64,000 bases of DNA, taken from positions 54,771,688-54,835,687 of the forward strand of contig JBANSL010000013.1 of the NCBI GenBank assembly GCA_037127255.1. Direction: 5' to 3'. Positions within the stretch are counted from its first letter, which is position 1. Each line of letters opens with the position of its first letter. Below the pieces are notes generated by a model, which did no database searches, had not been told where the DNA came from, and saw only the letters and a list, made by a program, of their open reading frames with translations. Below are positions 34,401 to 46,745 of the stretch, one piece after another. The DNA comes from Persicaria tinctoria. Taxonomy: Eukaryota; Streptophyta; Magnoliopsida; Caryophyllales; Polygonaceae. The translations under genes were made by a program, and so were the position numbers.

Positions 34401-37400
34401 TATTTGAGATATAAAGCATTAAAAGTGAGAAGATGAATACAGAATAATAACAAACAAATTGCAGCAAAAGCAGTAATGAATATCCCAAACTGATGTTGTG
34501 TATTTTGCAGATATCAACAAGACAATGTTTTCCAATATTGACAACAATATTGTAAAAACGTCTCTTAAATTTAAAAAGAACATAATAAATAATAAATTAT
34601 ATGATTACACTCATTCATATGCTGCAAAAAGTATAACCCAGAAATACCATGACAATGTTGATTTTATTCCAAGTGACAGAGATAACAACCAACCTGATAT
34701 TGTCACAATGGCAGTGCACCCACCGCTGGCAAATATCACAGCAGACCATGGGGGTAGATTCCGAATCTCTGTAAACCTACAGGAATTACATAGAAGTGAC
34801 AACGTATAAAAACGACTTTCTATAGGCAACAAGTTGCACGCTAAGACAAGCTGGAGAGAGTTCGTGTGCGGGCCCACATACGGGAGACACGAACATCGGA
34901 CAAACCCAACAGGTTCCATCTCAAAACCAATTGGCCATGAGAGGAGTAGCCTGCCAAGCTTATATGTTGTTCCTCATATCTCAATCTTTTCAATGTGGGA
35001 CAAACCCATATTCCAACAAAAACTAGTGATGTGCTTCAGAGAGTAGGATAAGAAGAATAGAGGAAGCAAATGAGCTGTGCGACTTCTAAAATAATGCATT
35101 GTATAGGTATGTAGTTTGAAAATGAGGAGAAGCAACCACCAAAAGTTGATATCTTTCACAGTTTCATTTATGGGTGAAACAGGATGAATATGCCAACTCT
35201 TTAAGCCTAGATCATTAGGGAAATATCTTGATGAAAATGAAAACAATACCCTTAAACAAACAGGGCAGTAGTTCCCTTTAGTGAACAATCTTCCACAAGC
35301 ATCACAGCAATTATATCCTAAGAACCACCTGCACAAGTGAATAACAAAGGTGAATATCCTACCAGCAAAACTTGAAAAGAACCAGATTTTCAGCTTAGTC
35401 CAAACAGACACTCACAAGTCACAGCACAATTATCACTACAAATTTAGGGTAAGAATGAAGTAATTATAAGGAACGGGAAAAAGCAAACAACTTATATAGT
35501 TCAAAATGCAATAATGCTTTGGATAATTAAAATTGACATATTTATTCCTCACTTTTATATATTTGATGGATTGGTGCTGATGGAGCAACTTTTCTTCTTA
35601 TTTCTCAACAGACTTTTTTTTACACTATTATCATGGATTTCTATTACAAATCTACACCACCATGTTGCCACAAACATTATAAGAAAAGAAAGGAAAAGGC
35701 AGGAAGAGATCAGAGAAAAAAGGTTGTCATGATACAAGAGAAACAACAAAATTAACAAATGCATGATGAAGGCATGAAGCCACCATTCCTTCACTTCAAC
35801 TGTGATCCAAATATCCAACAACACTCTTTTTTGGGCATACATGGCTAAGGCATTTAAAGAGCTTATTTTACCACAAATTGAGGTGCAATTGAGCTTATGT
35901 TTCTGTACAGCATGATGATTTATTTACAACTGTAATTTGAGAAGATTGCATCTCAATACCTCATGTGTTGGGCCTTTCTATTTTCATCCCTCCCCTTTCA
36001 GCAACCCCACCACCCAAACCTTGAAAACATACTGAAAATATTAACTAAATTTTTAAAAATGCAATCTATGGAACTAAAAAAAAAAAATTAAATGTGTACC
36101 ATAAAGTTTCATGCAGCTCGATACTTCACTATAAATTTTCATGCCACTTTACTAATTAACCAGAGTGTTAAAAGCCCATGATGGTGCACACACCCAACTC
36201 TTTATGTTACCCATATCAAGTTCAAGTATCACCGGCCTATCTTAAAGTCCCTCATAGATGTCTTAGGTAATAAACAAATTGTTATGTAAATCCAAAAGGC
36301 AGTGTAAAAAGCCTACAATCCCTACATCCCTGTTCAGCTTTCTTCTTCCTTAATGAGAAATAACCAAGAGGGGGCATACAAGGAAAGAAGATAAATTTGG
36401 CATGGGATAGACCAACAATCAGCTTCTAACACATTAAGAAGAATACATAGAAATGTGATAAAAAAAACATTATTAGATTGAGGAGATTTCAAATAAGTTC
36501 AACGCTAAACGCAAACACTAGAAGCCACTTGACTGACTGCAACAAAACACATAACACTTCATTGTTGCAGAATAAAGCAAACATCTTTGCATCAAGGTGA
36601 ATATGAAGTACCTTACTCTCAGACCATTTCCTGGGACATTAGATTCACAACTATGGCATCTGGTGTGATTTGGGCACAGGTAAGGTCCAGAACTAACATT
36701 CTGCATTATAAGATGAAGAAATAAAATCATACGACAGCCTCTCAAACAAGAAATGAAAAGATGCCAAGACTAAAGAAAACAACAAACCTTGTGAGGTGGC
36801 TGCATACAGTAACAGTGGTAAGCAGCATCACACCTTCTGCAGAACTTGAACTTAGTAGGATCTTCAGTTCTACTGCAAACCTATCAAGTAAAACAGCCCA
36901 GGAAGTGAACAAGAAGAAAACCATTCTGCATAACACCAAAACATCATGAAAAGGAGCCCAGAAAGGTATAATGTCTAAAACCAGGCCAAACACATTAATA
37001 TATCTTCTGTATCCGTAACATACCATATCAAATTGACCATATTCTAGAACACTAAGTTGCATTTCAATTTAAGTCCTTGAGATGTGCAACTAAGAAACAA
37101 AAACATCTGTGTTTGTTTTCATGATGGAAGGAAAGAGAATTAGGCATACTTCCAAGTTCCAACTGCTTTCCAATCCATCTAAAATGCCAACACATGTATG
37201 ATACATAAAGTCAATTCAGTAGACTTTACAAGAAATGTGTAACAATTAATGAAGTCGATTACTGACGAAGCGGGAGGAAAAAACATTAAGACATGACATT
37301 ATCAAATTGGAAGGAGTGTGAAAACAAAGACCAGATACCTCACATATACGGCAAGAGGGGCAGGTCCATGAGCTCCAATGAAATAGATCTGTCAAGAGTA

Positions 37401-39601
37401 ACATCTCTAAGAACACAAATACCCATATTTTTGTGATAAAAGTCTGGACACAAACCTCTATTCTGTGCCCACGTTTTCAAGCAGTTTCTATGATACTTCT
37501 TACTACAACTCCTGCAAGAAAGCATCGCCTTTTCTCTCACACTTCCTTCATTTTCACTAGAAAAGCATAATCGACACACAGTATTCACAGTGGACAGACC
37601 CTGCTCCTCACCAGCAGCATCTCTTGGAGAACCCTAAGAATAAATAAAGCATTTAATATAGCCCAAAGCATACAAATGACTAGGTCAAGAGAACTGCAAC
37701 ACAATGAATAAAGGAATGTTGTAAACCTCTTCCTTACAAAGTGCTAGCAATAGCAAATAAATGCACACACAAAACATGCTACAGTTATATACTGCTAAGC
37801 AGGGAATGTTTGTTTGTACAAGAAAAAGAAAATAATAAACTAAGGCCGAACAGACAGTTCATTACTCCACGGACCACTGTAGAATTTAAGAAAACACAAG
37901 GACGAGATGATGGTCGTATCCTTGCAGGTTTTCATACGGTTCTGCAGTGTTGTGCTCGTTTAGTTGAGAAGGGACACCTGCTTCCATTTAACATATATTA
38001 AAGGCCCAATGTCACTCAGGTGCAAACCATCTATGTTTCGGTGGCAAGACCTTTCATACAAACCCAAGTTACTGGTTTATAAACTTTAGGCATTCTTCTT
38101 TTTTTTTTTTTCCCTTTTTCTAGTTATTTATATCCGATTGCCCGCTTCCACGCTTTCCAGTTTCCAGATCCGTAGCTCATTAGTTCTTGACTTCTTGCAC
38201 AAGTGATCTTCCTTCATAGGTAGTTTTTACGATATTAAATTAGAAGTTTCAGTTTTCATAACATCCCAATCCTAAGGCTTATTAGGTTTTTGTTGGCCTG
38301 GTTCTTGAATTGAATATCCGAAAAACATAAGAGATTTTCCCTGTCCCAGACGTGTGGGTTAAAATTATTGCTAACTCTTTATCTACTGAATTCGATATTC
38401 TTGGCCGCAGTTTGCTTGTTTTACTATTTGGTGAGTTTAGTTAAGTTTATTGTTGAGATTATGCAATTTTATTCAGTAAATTGATGCTATTCTTTCCTTC
38501 TAAAATCACACGTCCACTTGGTTTCTATCAGTCTTACCAAATTAGCAATGCACAGCAATTTCAGAAGAACGGTTGAAGAATCCAAGATGAGGTGTTTGCA
38601 AGGGCACAACAACTTGAAATTTCCATCTTTAATATGCTTAGCTTCACTACATTATAAAAATGGGCCCTCATGGCCTCATTTTGCAATTGATGCAAATAAG
38701 GCATGTTCTTGCCCTACAAACATTCATCCATCACAACACAACTAGGAAAAAATAATAATCAGATTTTCAACATCTATCAGACCGAGCTCATATTTAGTTG
38801 ATACCATCCATTAAGTCAATAACAGGACTGCCTGAATAAGGCCATGCTTTACCCAACAACCTAACCTTTTGTTCTCAATGAGATTATAAGAACACACATG
38901 GAGCAAAGCCAGTGAGTCATTAAGGCTTTAAATTCAACCAAAGCAAAAGACGGCAATCTATCAAATAGATTCCACCCAAACAGGTCAACTTGATCTCGCC
39001 ATCAGGACAACTGCCACTCAGAATAGTAACTATCCAACGGAAGCCTAGCAAGATCCATCCAAATTAGAAAGCAAAACAAGAAATATCACCTGCAAAGCCG
39101 CAGACTCAAACCTCAAAGCAAAGTCTTCGGCCGCCACATCGGCCACGGCGGCCCTCCGCTGTAGGGTAGCACGTTCGGTCTGCGTGAACAACTCCTCCTC
39201 GGCGACACCATCAGTAGCATCTGGGGAAGGATCAGCGGAAAGAGCCGGCGGAGGGTAAACCTTTGGAACGGGAACCTGAACATGGGAATCGAAAACCCTA
39301 AGAAACAAGGGATCCCTCAGAAACTGGTGGAGCTGATCAAGATCGAGGGAGAAGTGGCTCTTGGCGGCGTCGGTGCGCAGATTGCCGGGGCATCCATGGG
39401 TGCAGAAGCAAATACGCTTGCTAGCAGGAGACAGAGGGAGGGAGTGTTAGAGAGAGACAGAGAGAGAGCGGGAAAGAGATACAGTGAGAGAAAGGGGAGG
39501 TTGGGGGGTAAGTGAAAAAACAAAGCATACACATAGACTGATTAGTGATTACTACTGATACAGACATACCAAGTAATTGGGCAGCCGACGTGAAAGGCCA
39601 T
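31414..39601 (-). CDS. Multi-PHD zinc finger protein, probable chromatin-associated regulator
   Basis: Thirteen minus-strand exons join in phase to 833 aa: 39570-39601, 39090-39420, 37456-37633, 37339-37388, 36788-36880, 36612-36700, 35250-35328, 34694-34776, 34224-34302, 33455-34136, 32554-32634, 31849-32431 and 31414-31555. Residues about 141-228 make a first PHD (CRLC, CRSC, HRNC, CPSCRIC, CRRC, YHCYC); about 258-338 make further zinc fingers (CDACGR, CPVC, CCDICQRWVHCHC, CATC). A Lys-rich nuclear signal, KKSRDSGKKSAKKKKK, lies at about 411-428. The tail after about 785 (VDLDDGRTKTVELGKHG) looks like a small beta-barrel. The 32-nt first exon starts MAFHVGCPIT, as in plant PHD proteins of this type. 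PHD fingers read histone tails; the target is not known from sequence. No transposon was seen in its introns. Confidence 0.92.
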
Positions 39602-40061
39602 TTCAATTTGAAGGGAGAAGTTGGGGGATAATCATCAAAATCAAAGACCAACCAAGACCGCCCGGCTTCGCCCCCTTCTTTACACTTCTATGGGGTTGGT
39701 TTGTAATTTGTACTCCGTATATATCAAAATGGGTAAATTACAGAAAACCACTAATAAATTTTGATTTTTTCATATAACCACATGCTAAATTTGAAATTAC
39801 ACAAAACCACCTGTTAAATAAGATTTGTTACCAAATTACCACCCAAGTAAAACTATTCATAAAAACATCAATAAAAATGACTAATTTACCCCCCTTTTTA
39901 ATCAAATTTTATTTTCAAATCCACTAAAACACCTCAGACATTTAATTAATCAAAACATAAATAAAAAGTATTTATTTCTCACACCATCATAATTTATACA
40001 CCAATAAAGCTTTGATTTTATAAAATTGAAGTAAATATGCATCTAATAGGTACAAAAGTGG
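39602..40061. other. Intergenic, AT-rich
   Basis: The left part is the 5' flank of the PHD gene. From about 39730 there are loosely repeated ACAAAACCACC/ATAACCAC segments, which resume after the RTE element at 42533 and so mark its insertion site. Confidence 0.5.
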
Positions 40062-42532
40062 TTGTTCAATCCCTCGAAAAATGATATATGGTGGTGCCTT
40101 AATGAGGAGAATAGGGGGCTTTTGAGGGAGAGGATCCTTGTTGAGGCGGAGAAGAAGGGTGCATGGATTACTAGGGACTCCGCAGACTCGGTGTGGGGGG
40201 CGATGGGAAAATGTATCCGGAAAGCAACGTCGAAAATCTTGGGCATTTCGCGAGGGAGTAGCAGTGATGGAGGTAACGAGTCATGGTGGAGTGAGTAAGT
40301 GAAGGGGGCGATTCTAGAGAAACAGTTGGCTTATAAAAGATGGGTGAGAAGCAGCTACGAGGAGGATAGAGAGAGTTATCGTTCAGAGTACAAACGGGCG
40401 AAGAAAAGAGCTAAAGGTAAAGCGTTCAAACGAATGTACAATGCCTTGGAGGAGAAGGGTGGTGACAGACTTCTCTTCTCCTTGGCCCGGGCTAGGCAGC
40501 GTTCGAGTACAGATTTGGACAGAGCAAGATGTATTAAGGATGATTCAAGAAGAGTGCTTGTGGAAGATGCTCAGATTCGGCAGAGATGGAAGACATACTT
40601 CTCTGGTCTACTTAAGGAGGGTTTTAGGGCTACAAACAGTTCTGCTTTCAATGGTAGCAACGGAAATTTCGACTATTGCAGACGCATATCGTTTGAGGAA
40701 GTGAAGGGGGTGATGGGCAGATTGAAGAGTAGGAGAGCGGTGGGTCCGGATGAGATTCCGGTTGAGGTTTGAAAGTGTCTAGGCGTTAGGGGAGTGGAGT
40801 GGCTCACTCACCTCTTCAACGTTATCCTGAGAACGAAGAAGATGGCAGAGGATTGGAGACGGAGCAAGTTGATCCCTCTGTTCAAGAACAAGGGTGATGT
40901 TCAACAGTGTGACAATTACAGAGGTATTAAACTTTTGAGTCACACTATGAAAATTTGGGAACGAGTTATCGAAGGTCGGCTGAGGAGGTTAGTTAATGTT
41001 TCTGTAAATCAGTTTAGCTTCATGCCATAGAGATTGACTACGGAAGCCATTCATTTGATGAGTCGTTTAGTTGAGAAATACAGAGAGCATAAGAGGAATC
41101 TGCATATAATATTCATTGATTTGGAGAAGGTCGATGACAGAGTGCCGATGGGGCTTATTTGGAAGTGTTTGAGGGACAAGGGGGTGTCCGATACTTTTGT
41201 AAGGATTGTGCAAGACATGTATGACAGGGCCCAGACTTGTGTCTCCACTCCAGGTGAGGATTTTGAGTACTTTAAGATTAGGGTAGGGTTACATCAGGTC
41301 TCAGCTTTGAGCCCGTTCCTCTTTACATTTGTAATGGATGTAGTGTCGGGGAGTATTCAGGGGGAGGTCCCGTGGTGCATGCTGTTTGCAGATGATGTTG
41401 TTTTGGTGGACGAGACGAGGGAAGGGGTCAGTAGAAAGTTAGAACAATGGAGGGCCAAGCTTGAGGAGGACGGTTTCAAATTGAGCAGGACAAAGACGGA
41501 ATATGTGGAATTCAGTCTGGGTGCAGAAGGGGAGGGGGCGAGGATGTGTTGCTGGGAGGGGACATCGTTACGAAGAGCGAAAGTTTCAAGTATTTGGGGT
41601 CAGTGATGCAGAGCGATGGAGGGGTGGACTTAGATGTCAAGCATCGGATTCAAGTGGGTTGGCAGAAATGGAGGGTTGCGTCAGGGGTTCTTTGTGACAA
41701 GAATGTGCCACTCAAACTAAAGGGTAAGTTTTACAGATTGGTGGTTAGACCGGCTATGTTGTATGGGGCGGAGTGTTGGGCGACAAAAAAGGCGCATGTT
41801 GAGAAATTGATGGTGGCTGAGATGAGGTAACCCCGCACTATGTGCGGGGTTACCTTACGTGACAAAGTCAGAAACGAGTCCATCAGAGAAAGAGTGGGGG
41901 TGTCGAGTATTCAAGAGAAGTTGCGGGAATCGAGACTCAGATGGTATGGTCATGTGTAGAGGAGGGATCATAGTGCGCATGTGCGCAGATGTGACAACCT
42001 GGTTATTAGCGGTGGCCGTCGAGAGAGAGGGAGACCAAAGAAGAGGTGAGAAGAGGTGATAAGAAAAGACTTGGTAGATTTGGGGATAACGGAGGAGTTG
42101 ACCCGTGACAGGTTGCAGTGGAGGAGTGCTATTAGAACGCGAGAATAGCAGTCGGGTCTTATCTTCCACTCTTCTGCCTTGCCTGCCATTGCTTCTGCTT
42201 TCGTGTCTCGCCCACACCATACACTCTTCAGTGGCTTTAGAGTCTTCTGTGTGCTTATCTCTCTTTGTGTTTCTTTATGCGGTGATGTTTATTCCTTGTT
42301 GTCTTAGTATGTTGCTTGTTTTTCTGTGTTTATCTCGGTGCTTCGTCCGACCTTCTGGGTCATGTGAAAACATCCTCTCGACTTTGTTGGGGAAAGGGTG
42401 CGTACGATGAGACCCCCCCCCCCCCCAGACCCTGCTTATGGGTGGTGATTTGTTAACAAATTGTATTTAATGGGTGGGTTTCCCCAGACCCTGCCTTTGG
42501 CGGGATATACTGGGTTGTTGTTGTTGTTCATT
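40062..42532 (+). mobile_element. RTE-type LINE, 5'-truncated and mutated
   Basis: One frame runs from 40062 to about 41550 across three stops (TAA near 40296, TGA near 40770, TAG near 41028). It has RAVGPDEIP, KLIPLFKNKGD, NYRGIKLLSHTMKIWERVIE, FIDLEK and the intact active site FADDVVLV (about 41390). A frameshift near 41550 moves on to the tail block [20 protein letters not shown], and a stop near 41829 precedes the [12 protein letters not shown] block. The 3' end has a GTT repeat tail (42515-42530). The endonuclease is missing. It is the same family as the fragment at 11.1-11.8 kb, on the other strand. Confidence 0.9.
41826..41854. repeat. Perfect 13-bp palindrome with TAT loop
   Basis: GGTAACCCCGCAC (41826-41838), TAT, then its exact inverse complement (41842-41854). 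It sits in the conserved tail of the RTE protein and replaces the codons expected there without changing length, adding a stop. Confidence 0.9.
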
Positions 42533-42616
42533 TACAATATTTTTTTCAAAAAAACCTTGACATAATTTTATTATGGGTGGTGATTTGTTAACAAATTGTA
42601 TTTAATGGGTGGGTTT
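42436..42616. repeat. 46-bp identical direct repeat across the RTE 3' end
   Basis: The 46 bp at 42436-42481, starting TTATGGGTGGTGATTTG, are identical to 42571-42616. The second copy is host flank; the first interrupts the RTE 3' sequence (AGACCCTGC on both sides), so flank DNA was copied into the element. Confidence 0.9.
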
Positions 42617-42900
42617 GTATAATTTCTAATTTAATGGTTGGTTAAGTAAAAGAACTTGATATTTAATGAGTGAGGCTATAGACAAGACAATGAAATGAAA
42701 TGACTAATGACAAGATGAAATTATCTTAATTATCTACCAAGTCCTTTTTCATTCCTCAACCCTAGTCTCCAAATTGGGAGAAGAAAAATTCTGGAGAACT
42801 CTCAACCACCATTGTTGAACAATTGGGATCGAGAGCCACCTTCGTTTTAGATCTCATGTTGAATGAGAAATACAAAATCCATATCTTGAAATTGAAAGGT

Positions 42901-43215
42901 TCAAACATGCAATATATCACTTCTAGATTGGGGCGGCGGCGGAGGGAGTTGGGGTGAAGGAGCCGCTGCTTTTGGAGGCGGTGCAACCTTCCAGCGAAAG
43001 TCTCGAGGGGATTTGGAAGTAGAGGGAGAGAGTGCTAACCCCGGGCTACTGTTTCCGTCATTGAAGTGCTGCTGCCTCTGGAGGCGGGGATTGCTATTCC
43101 GGCGGGCTGTCGGAGAGGGGACAACGGGGTCAAGGCTGCGGCGGATGGAATGGTTGCCATGGTGATGGTGGTGATTGCCAAGTACTGGTGCGTAGCAGGC
43201 GATTGGATTCCTCAA
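42901..43215 (-). other. Proline/histidine-rich open frame of unknown reality
   Basis: 104 codons starting MRNPIACYAPVLG, with His, Pro and Ser runs and PPPPPPQ near the end. The DNA is GC-richer than its surroundings, which is why frames are open on both strands. No domain is recognised. It could be a first exon of a lost or unusual gene. The flanking 42533-42900 and 43216-43255 hold nothing I recognise. Confidence 0.25.
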
Positions 43216-43255
43216 ATCACTCGTACATTGAGAAGGACTAATGACTAGTAATTTA

Positions 43256-43489
43256 CTCCCTCTGTCTCATATTAAGTGTCTTTTGTCTTTTTGTGCACGT
43301 TTTGTAAGGAGCGAAAAACTCTATAAAATATTATTATTTTAATTAATTTTTTATATAATGTTATACTTATTACTACTACGTATCAAATTATATAAAAAAA
43401 TTAATTAAAAAATAATATTTTATAGAGTTTTTCGCTCCTTAAAAAGCGTGCCGAAAAGTAAAAAGACATTTAATTTGAGACGGAGGGAG
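43256..43489. mobile_element. Stowaway MITE (Tc1/mariner), 234 bp
   Basis: Ends CTCCCTCTGTCTCATATTAA and, inverted, CTCCCTCCGTCTCAAATTAA, flanked by TA at 43254-43255 and 43490-43491. The whole sequence is nearly palindromic. Confidence 0.93.
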
Positions 43490-44154
43490 TAGTTAAAATT
43501 ATCTTGTCAATAGCCCTTTTTTCATCTTGTCTAAAACCCTTATGATATTTAATTGGTGGTTTTATGTAATTTACCCTATCAAAATTAAGAAAATTCTGGT
43601 TTATACCCCTGAAGTTCTGGCTATTTTGGATAGTGTCCCATAGTTTTTGTTTTCTCAGATGGTGCTCCTGAGGTCTTGCAAGAGTTTGTCTGGCGCCCAA
43701 AATCGTTTTCACTTTTGCGTAAACAAAAATGAACCTTTATTTTTTCAATATTGCACAAAATCGCCCTTTACTTTAAAATTGCACATAATTATCAATATCT
43801 TGCCAAAAATGCAACACAAAGTACACTCATTTTTAAAATTAAAAAAAAAATCACCCATTATTTTAAAATTTCAACACAAAACACCCAATATTTTTAAAAC
43901 TACATAACATGCCAATTACTTGACAAAATTTTCACATAACCACGTTTTTTGTGGAAAAAAAATGGTTAAACTATAAATTGATAAAAATATGTTTATTAAA
44001 ATAAGAGGGAATTGCACAAGGTAACCCAAAAACCGAAAAACCTTGCAAGGTTAACCCAACCCGGATTAAAATGGGGTGAAACCGGTTATCCTGCAAACCT
44101 GTCCAGCAGGTAACAGGTTGGGAAAGTGGGGGCCAACCGTGACACCTCAGCGAG

Positions 44155-44215
44155 GGAGAGAAAAGGAAGGCGAGAGAGAGAAAAGGAAGGAGAGAGAGAG
44201 AGAGAGACGTCCATT
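44155..44215. repeat. GA-rich microsatellite
   Basis: GAGA repeats with AAAGGAAGG interruptions, in the 5' region of the MULE upstream of the transposase gene. Confidence 0.8.
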
Positions 44216-44376
44216 GAGCGGAGAGAGGCAAGAGAGGGAGCTTTTGAGTTTGATTAGACAAAGAGAGAGAAAGCTAATTGAGTTTGACAGGGACTCTATC
44301 AACAGTCCGGGGAGGGAAAATTCCCGCCAAAAAAATCCGGAGGAGGAAGAGGAGGGAGGAGGGAAGAGGGTGAGAG

Positions 44377-44384
44377 TATATAAG
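44377..44384 (+). promoter_or_regulatory. Putative TATA box of the transposase gene
   Basis: TATATAAG in a GA/GC-rich context, about 110 bp before the first ATG (44490) and 380 bp before the likely translation start (44760). Position and context fit a plant TATA box; it is the only one in this region. Confidence 0.5.
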
Positions 44385-45380
44385 CATTGAAGCTCCACCT
44401 CAGTCCAATGATTATTCCACATTAATGCACTGCAGTAGGAGAATTAAAAGGAGGAAGGAGAAGCCCCGGCAAAGAGTGAAGGAGGAGGGTTGGTGGCCAA
44501 TGATATGGGGATCTATATAAGGATATGGGAGGGAATGATTGGGGTGGCATTTAATTGGTACCAGGTGGAAAAAAATCTGAAGATTCACAGAGTAGCCAAT
44601 GTAGAAGAAGCAAGTGGGCCGGGGTTTATCTTAAAGTTGAAACGTTACGAGTTAATATTAACTGGACAACCGGGAGAGAACAACGTGACAACCAACAACA
44701 AACAACGTGACAGCTGGTGGAATAGACTGGACCGAGTTGCGACCGCCTGCAGATACAAAATGGGTAAGTAGTCTCTCAAGGAAGATGACGAGAAAAAAAA
44801 ACTTTGCTACAGCTTAATCTAAACTTAATGTATACCCTCTCTATGTAAATGAACAGGAGAGAAGACAATCGTATGTCTGACTGTGGTGTTCGGAGGATGG
44901 TGGGCTTGCGAAGAAGGCGGTTGGTTCTTCAAGGGGTCACGGAGCCAGAAGGCTCTGCTGGTGGATGAACATATCGACTACATTGCACTAAAGAAACTCG
45001 TGATGAAAAAGTTTAACGTCGATGGGAGAAAGCATGAGGTGGAGCTCACATATGGGAAGCTGAAGAAGGGCGGGTGCAGGCCATATGCAATAGGAGATGA
45101 CGAAGACCTGTAGGCCTTCAAGTTTGTAAACGGACTCACTGGAGAACGATCGTGGCCTGTCGACCTCCATGTCTCCCTGCGAACCAAGCTATGTGGCAGC
45201 ACTTTGGCACCTACACAAGGATCGTCAACGGGTGGCTCCGGAGGGTGGGGTATCTCAGTGGCGGGAGGTGAGGAATTTATACTGCCATTAACTGGGCCGC
45301 CTGTGACCCAAGAAGATCACGCACATACGGGCATCCAATCGGCTAGTGGTGAAGAAGACGCAGTCCTGGTAGCCGGATGT

Positions 45381-45451
45381 GTCCAGGCAAAACAAACTGG
45401 CGTCCAGTTAGATGCCCAATGCGTCCAGTTAGAAAACGAATGTGTCCAGTT
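45381..45451 (+). repeat. Coding 21-bp repeat array within the transposase
   Basis: GTCCAG starts at 45381, 45402, 45423 and 45444, exactly 21 bp apart. In frame this gives CVQ/GVQ every seven residues (CVQAKQT, GVQLDAQ, CVQLENE, CVQLHNS), a heptad pattern that could form a coiled coil. The DNA motif is the same GTCCAGTT found in the introns of this element. Confidence 0.9.
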
Positions 45452-46191
45452 ACATAATAGTACCGACGAGTACGGGCGACATGAGGAGTTGGAGTTCGAG
45501 TTGCGAAAGAAGGCAAAGAAAGCCGAGGAAATAAGACGTGGGAAGCAAGTCATTTCTGTCAGCAGTGATCCGGAAGATGAAGTTATTCCACCGGGTGGAG
45601 ATGGAAGGGTGGCCATTGACATCGGGAGCTCCTCCTCCGACGATGAGGTACTACCAAATGCGGTGAAGATGGAGCTCGGGTGCGCAGTTCCGACCAAGTC
45701 GTGGTCATGGGATACTGAGGCCGAGCAGGCTGTGAGGGAAATAGAGGAAGCATGCGCACGCGGAAAACAAAAGTTGGGACCGAATACGGAGGGTGTGGAA
45801 AGTGAACCAATGGTTGCGGTGAACCCATTGGGTCCCCGTCAGCACACGGGTGAGCTCCGGGAGGGAAAAGTGTTTCGGTCGAAGGAGGAGGTCCAACAGA
45901 CAATCAAGTGGGCGGCCCTGTGTAGGTGTTTCACGACGAAGGTGAACAAGTCGACGAAGAGCTTGTATGTTGTGCGCTGCGGTGGTCCCAATTGCAAGTG
46001 GCTTTGTCGGGTTTCCACATACAAGAAAACGCGGATTTGGATTATCTCCAAGCTTGTGGACGAGCACACGTGCGACCTGACCGACATGATGACGCAAAAG
46101 CGCCGTGCGACATACACCCAGGTTGGGCAACACATAGTGGACAAGTATCTCCTTCGCTCTAACCAACCGAAATGGACAGTATGTTGTTTAT

Positions 46192-46242
46192 AACTGGACG
46201 CTTGTTAAATATAACTGGACAGGAAATGTTATAAAACTGGAC
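46192..46242. repeat. Phased motif array in transposase intron (AACTGGAC x3)
   Basis: AACTGGAC at 46192, 46213 and 46235, spaced 21 and 22 bp, filling most of the intron between the second and third exons. Confidence 0.9.
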
Positions 46243-46675
46243 AGGTACTTCGATAAACACTAACCCAATGCGCATGTCCGTCCATGTGCAGTTTCGTTGG
46301 TTCAAAGAAGGCCCTTGTGCCGGAGCAAGTGCAGGCTCTGACGAAATCCCAGCTGGGGGTGTCGTCCAGTTACTGGAAGGCGCGGCGAGCCGCCATGAAG
46401 GCGAGGAACACAACCTACGGGACAGACAAGGAAAGCTACAAGAGGATGTACTCGTACATGCACATGCTGGAGCAGTCCAACCCCGGCACGTACACCAGGA
46501 TAGAACGCGACACAGAAGGACGATTCAAGTATGCGTTTGTCAGCCTTGGAGTGTGGCGGAGGGCGGTCCCCTATCTAAGAAAGTTCAGTCCCTCCTTCTC
46601 CATACCGTGTGTGTCCTTTACTGCAAAGCCGTTAAACTTATACAACTACTACCATTACAGCGACCGGGGTTTATC

Positions 46676-46745
46676 GCATGACGTCCTCAGGAAATAACAT
46701 GACATATAACTTATATGACATGACATTAGTCAATTACGACATGAC
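46676..46745. repeat. Phased motif array in transposase intron (CATGAC x4)
   Basis: The heptamers at 46676 (GCATGAC), 46697, 46718 and 46739 (ACATGAC) are each exactly 21 bp apart, in the intron before the catalytic exon. Confidence 0.9.

Noticed and set aside
38080..38500. A nested gene in the long second intron of the PHD gene
   Set aside because: Short frames lack motifs and splice support; the DNA is ordinary intron.
45317..46166. Long minus-strand frames of 126 and 153 codons
   Set aside because: They are antisense to the MULE transposase, which has clear domain motifs in the plus frame.
46268..46681. 137-codon plus frame through the third transposase exon as the true product
   Set aside because: The alternative frame carries all conserved MULE blocks; this one resembles nothing.
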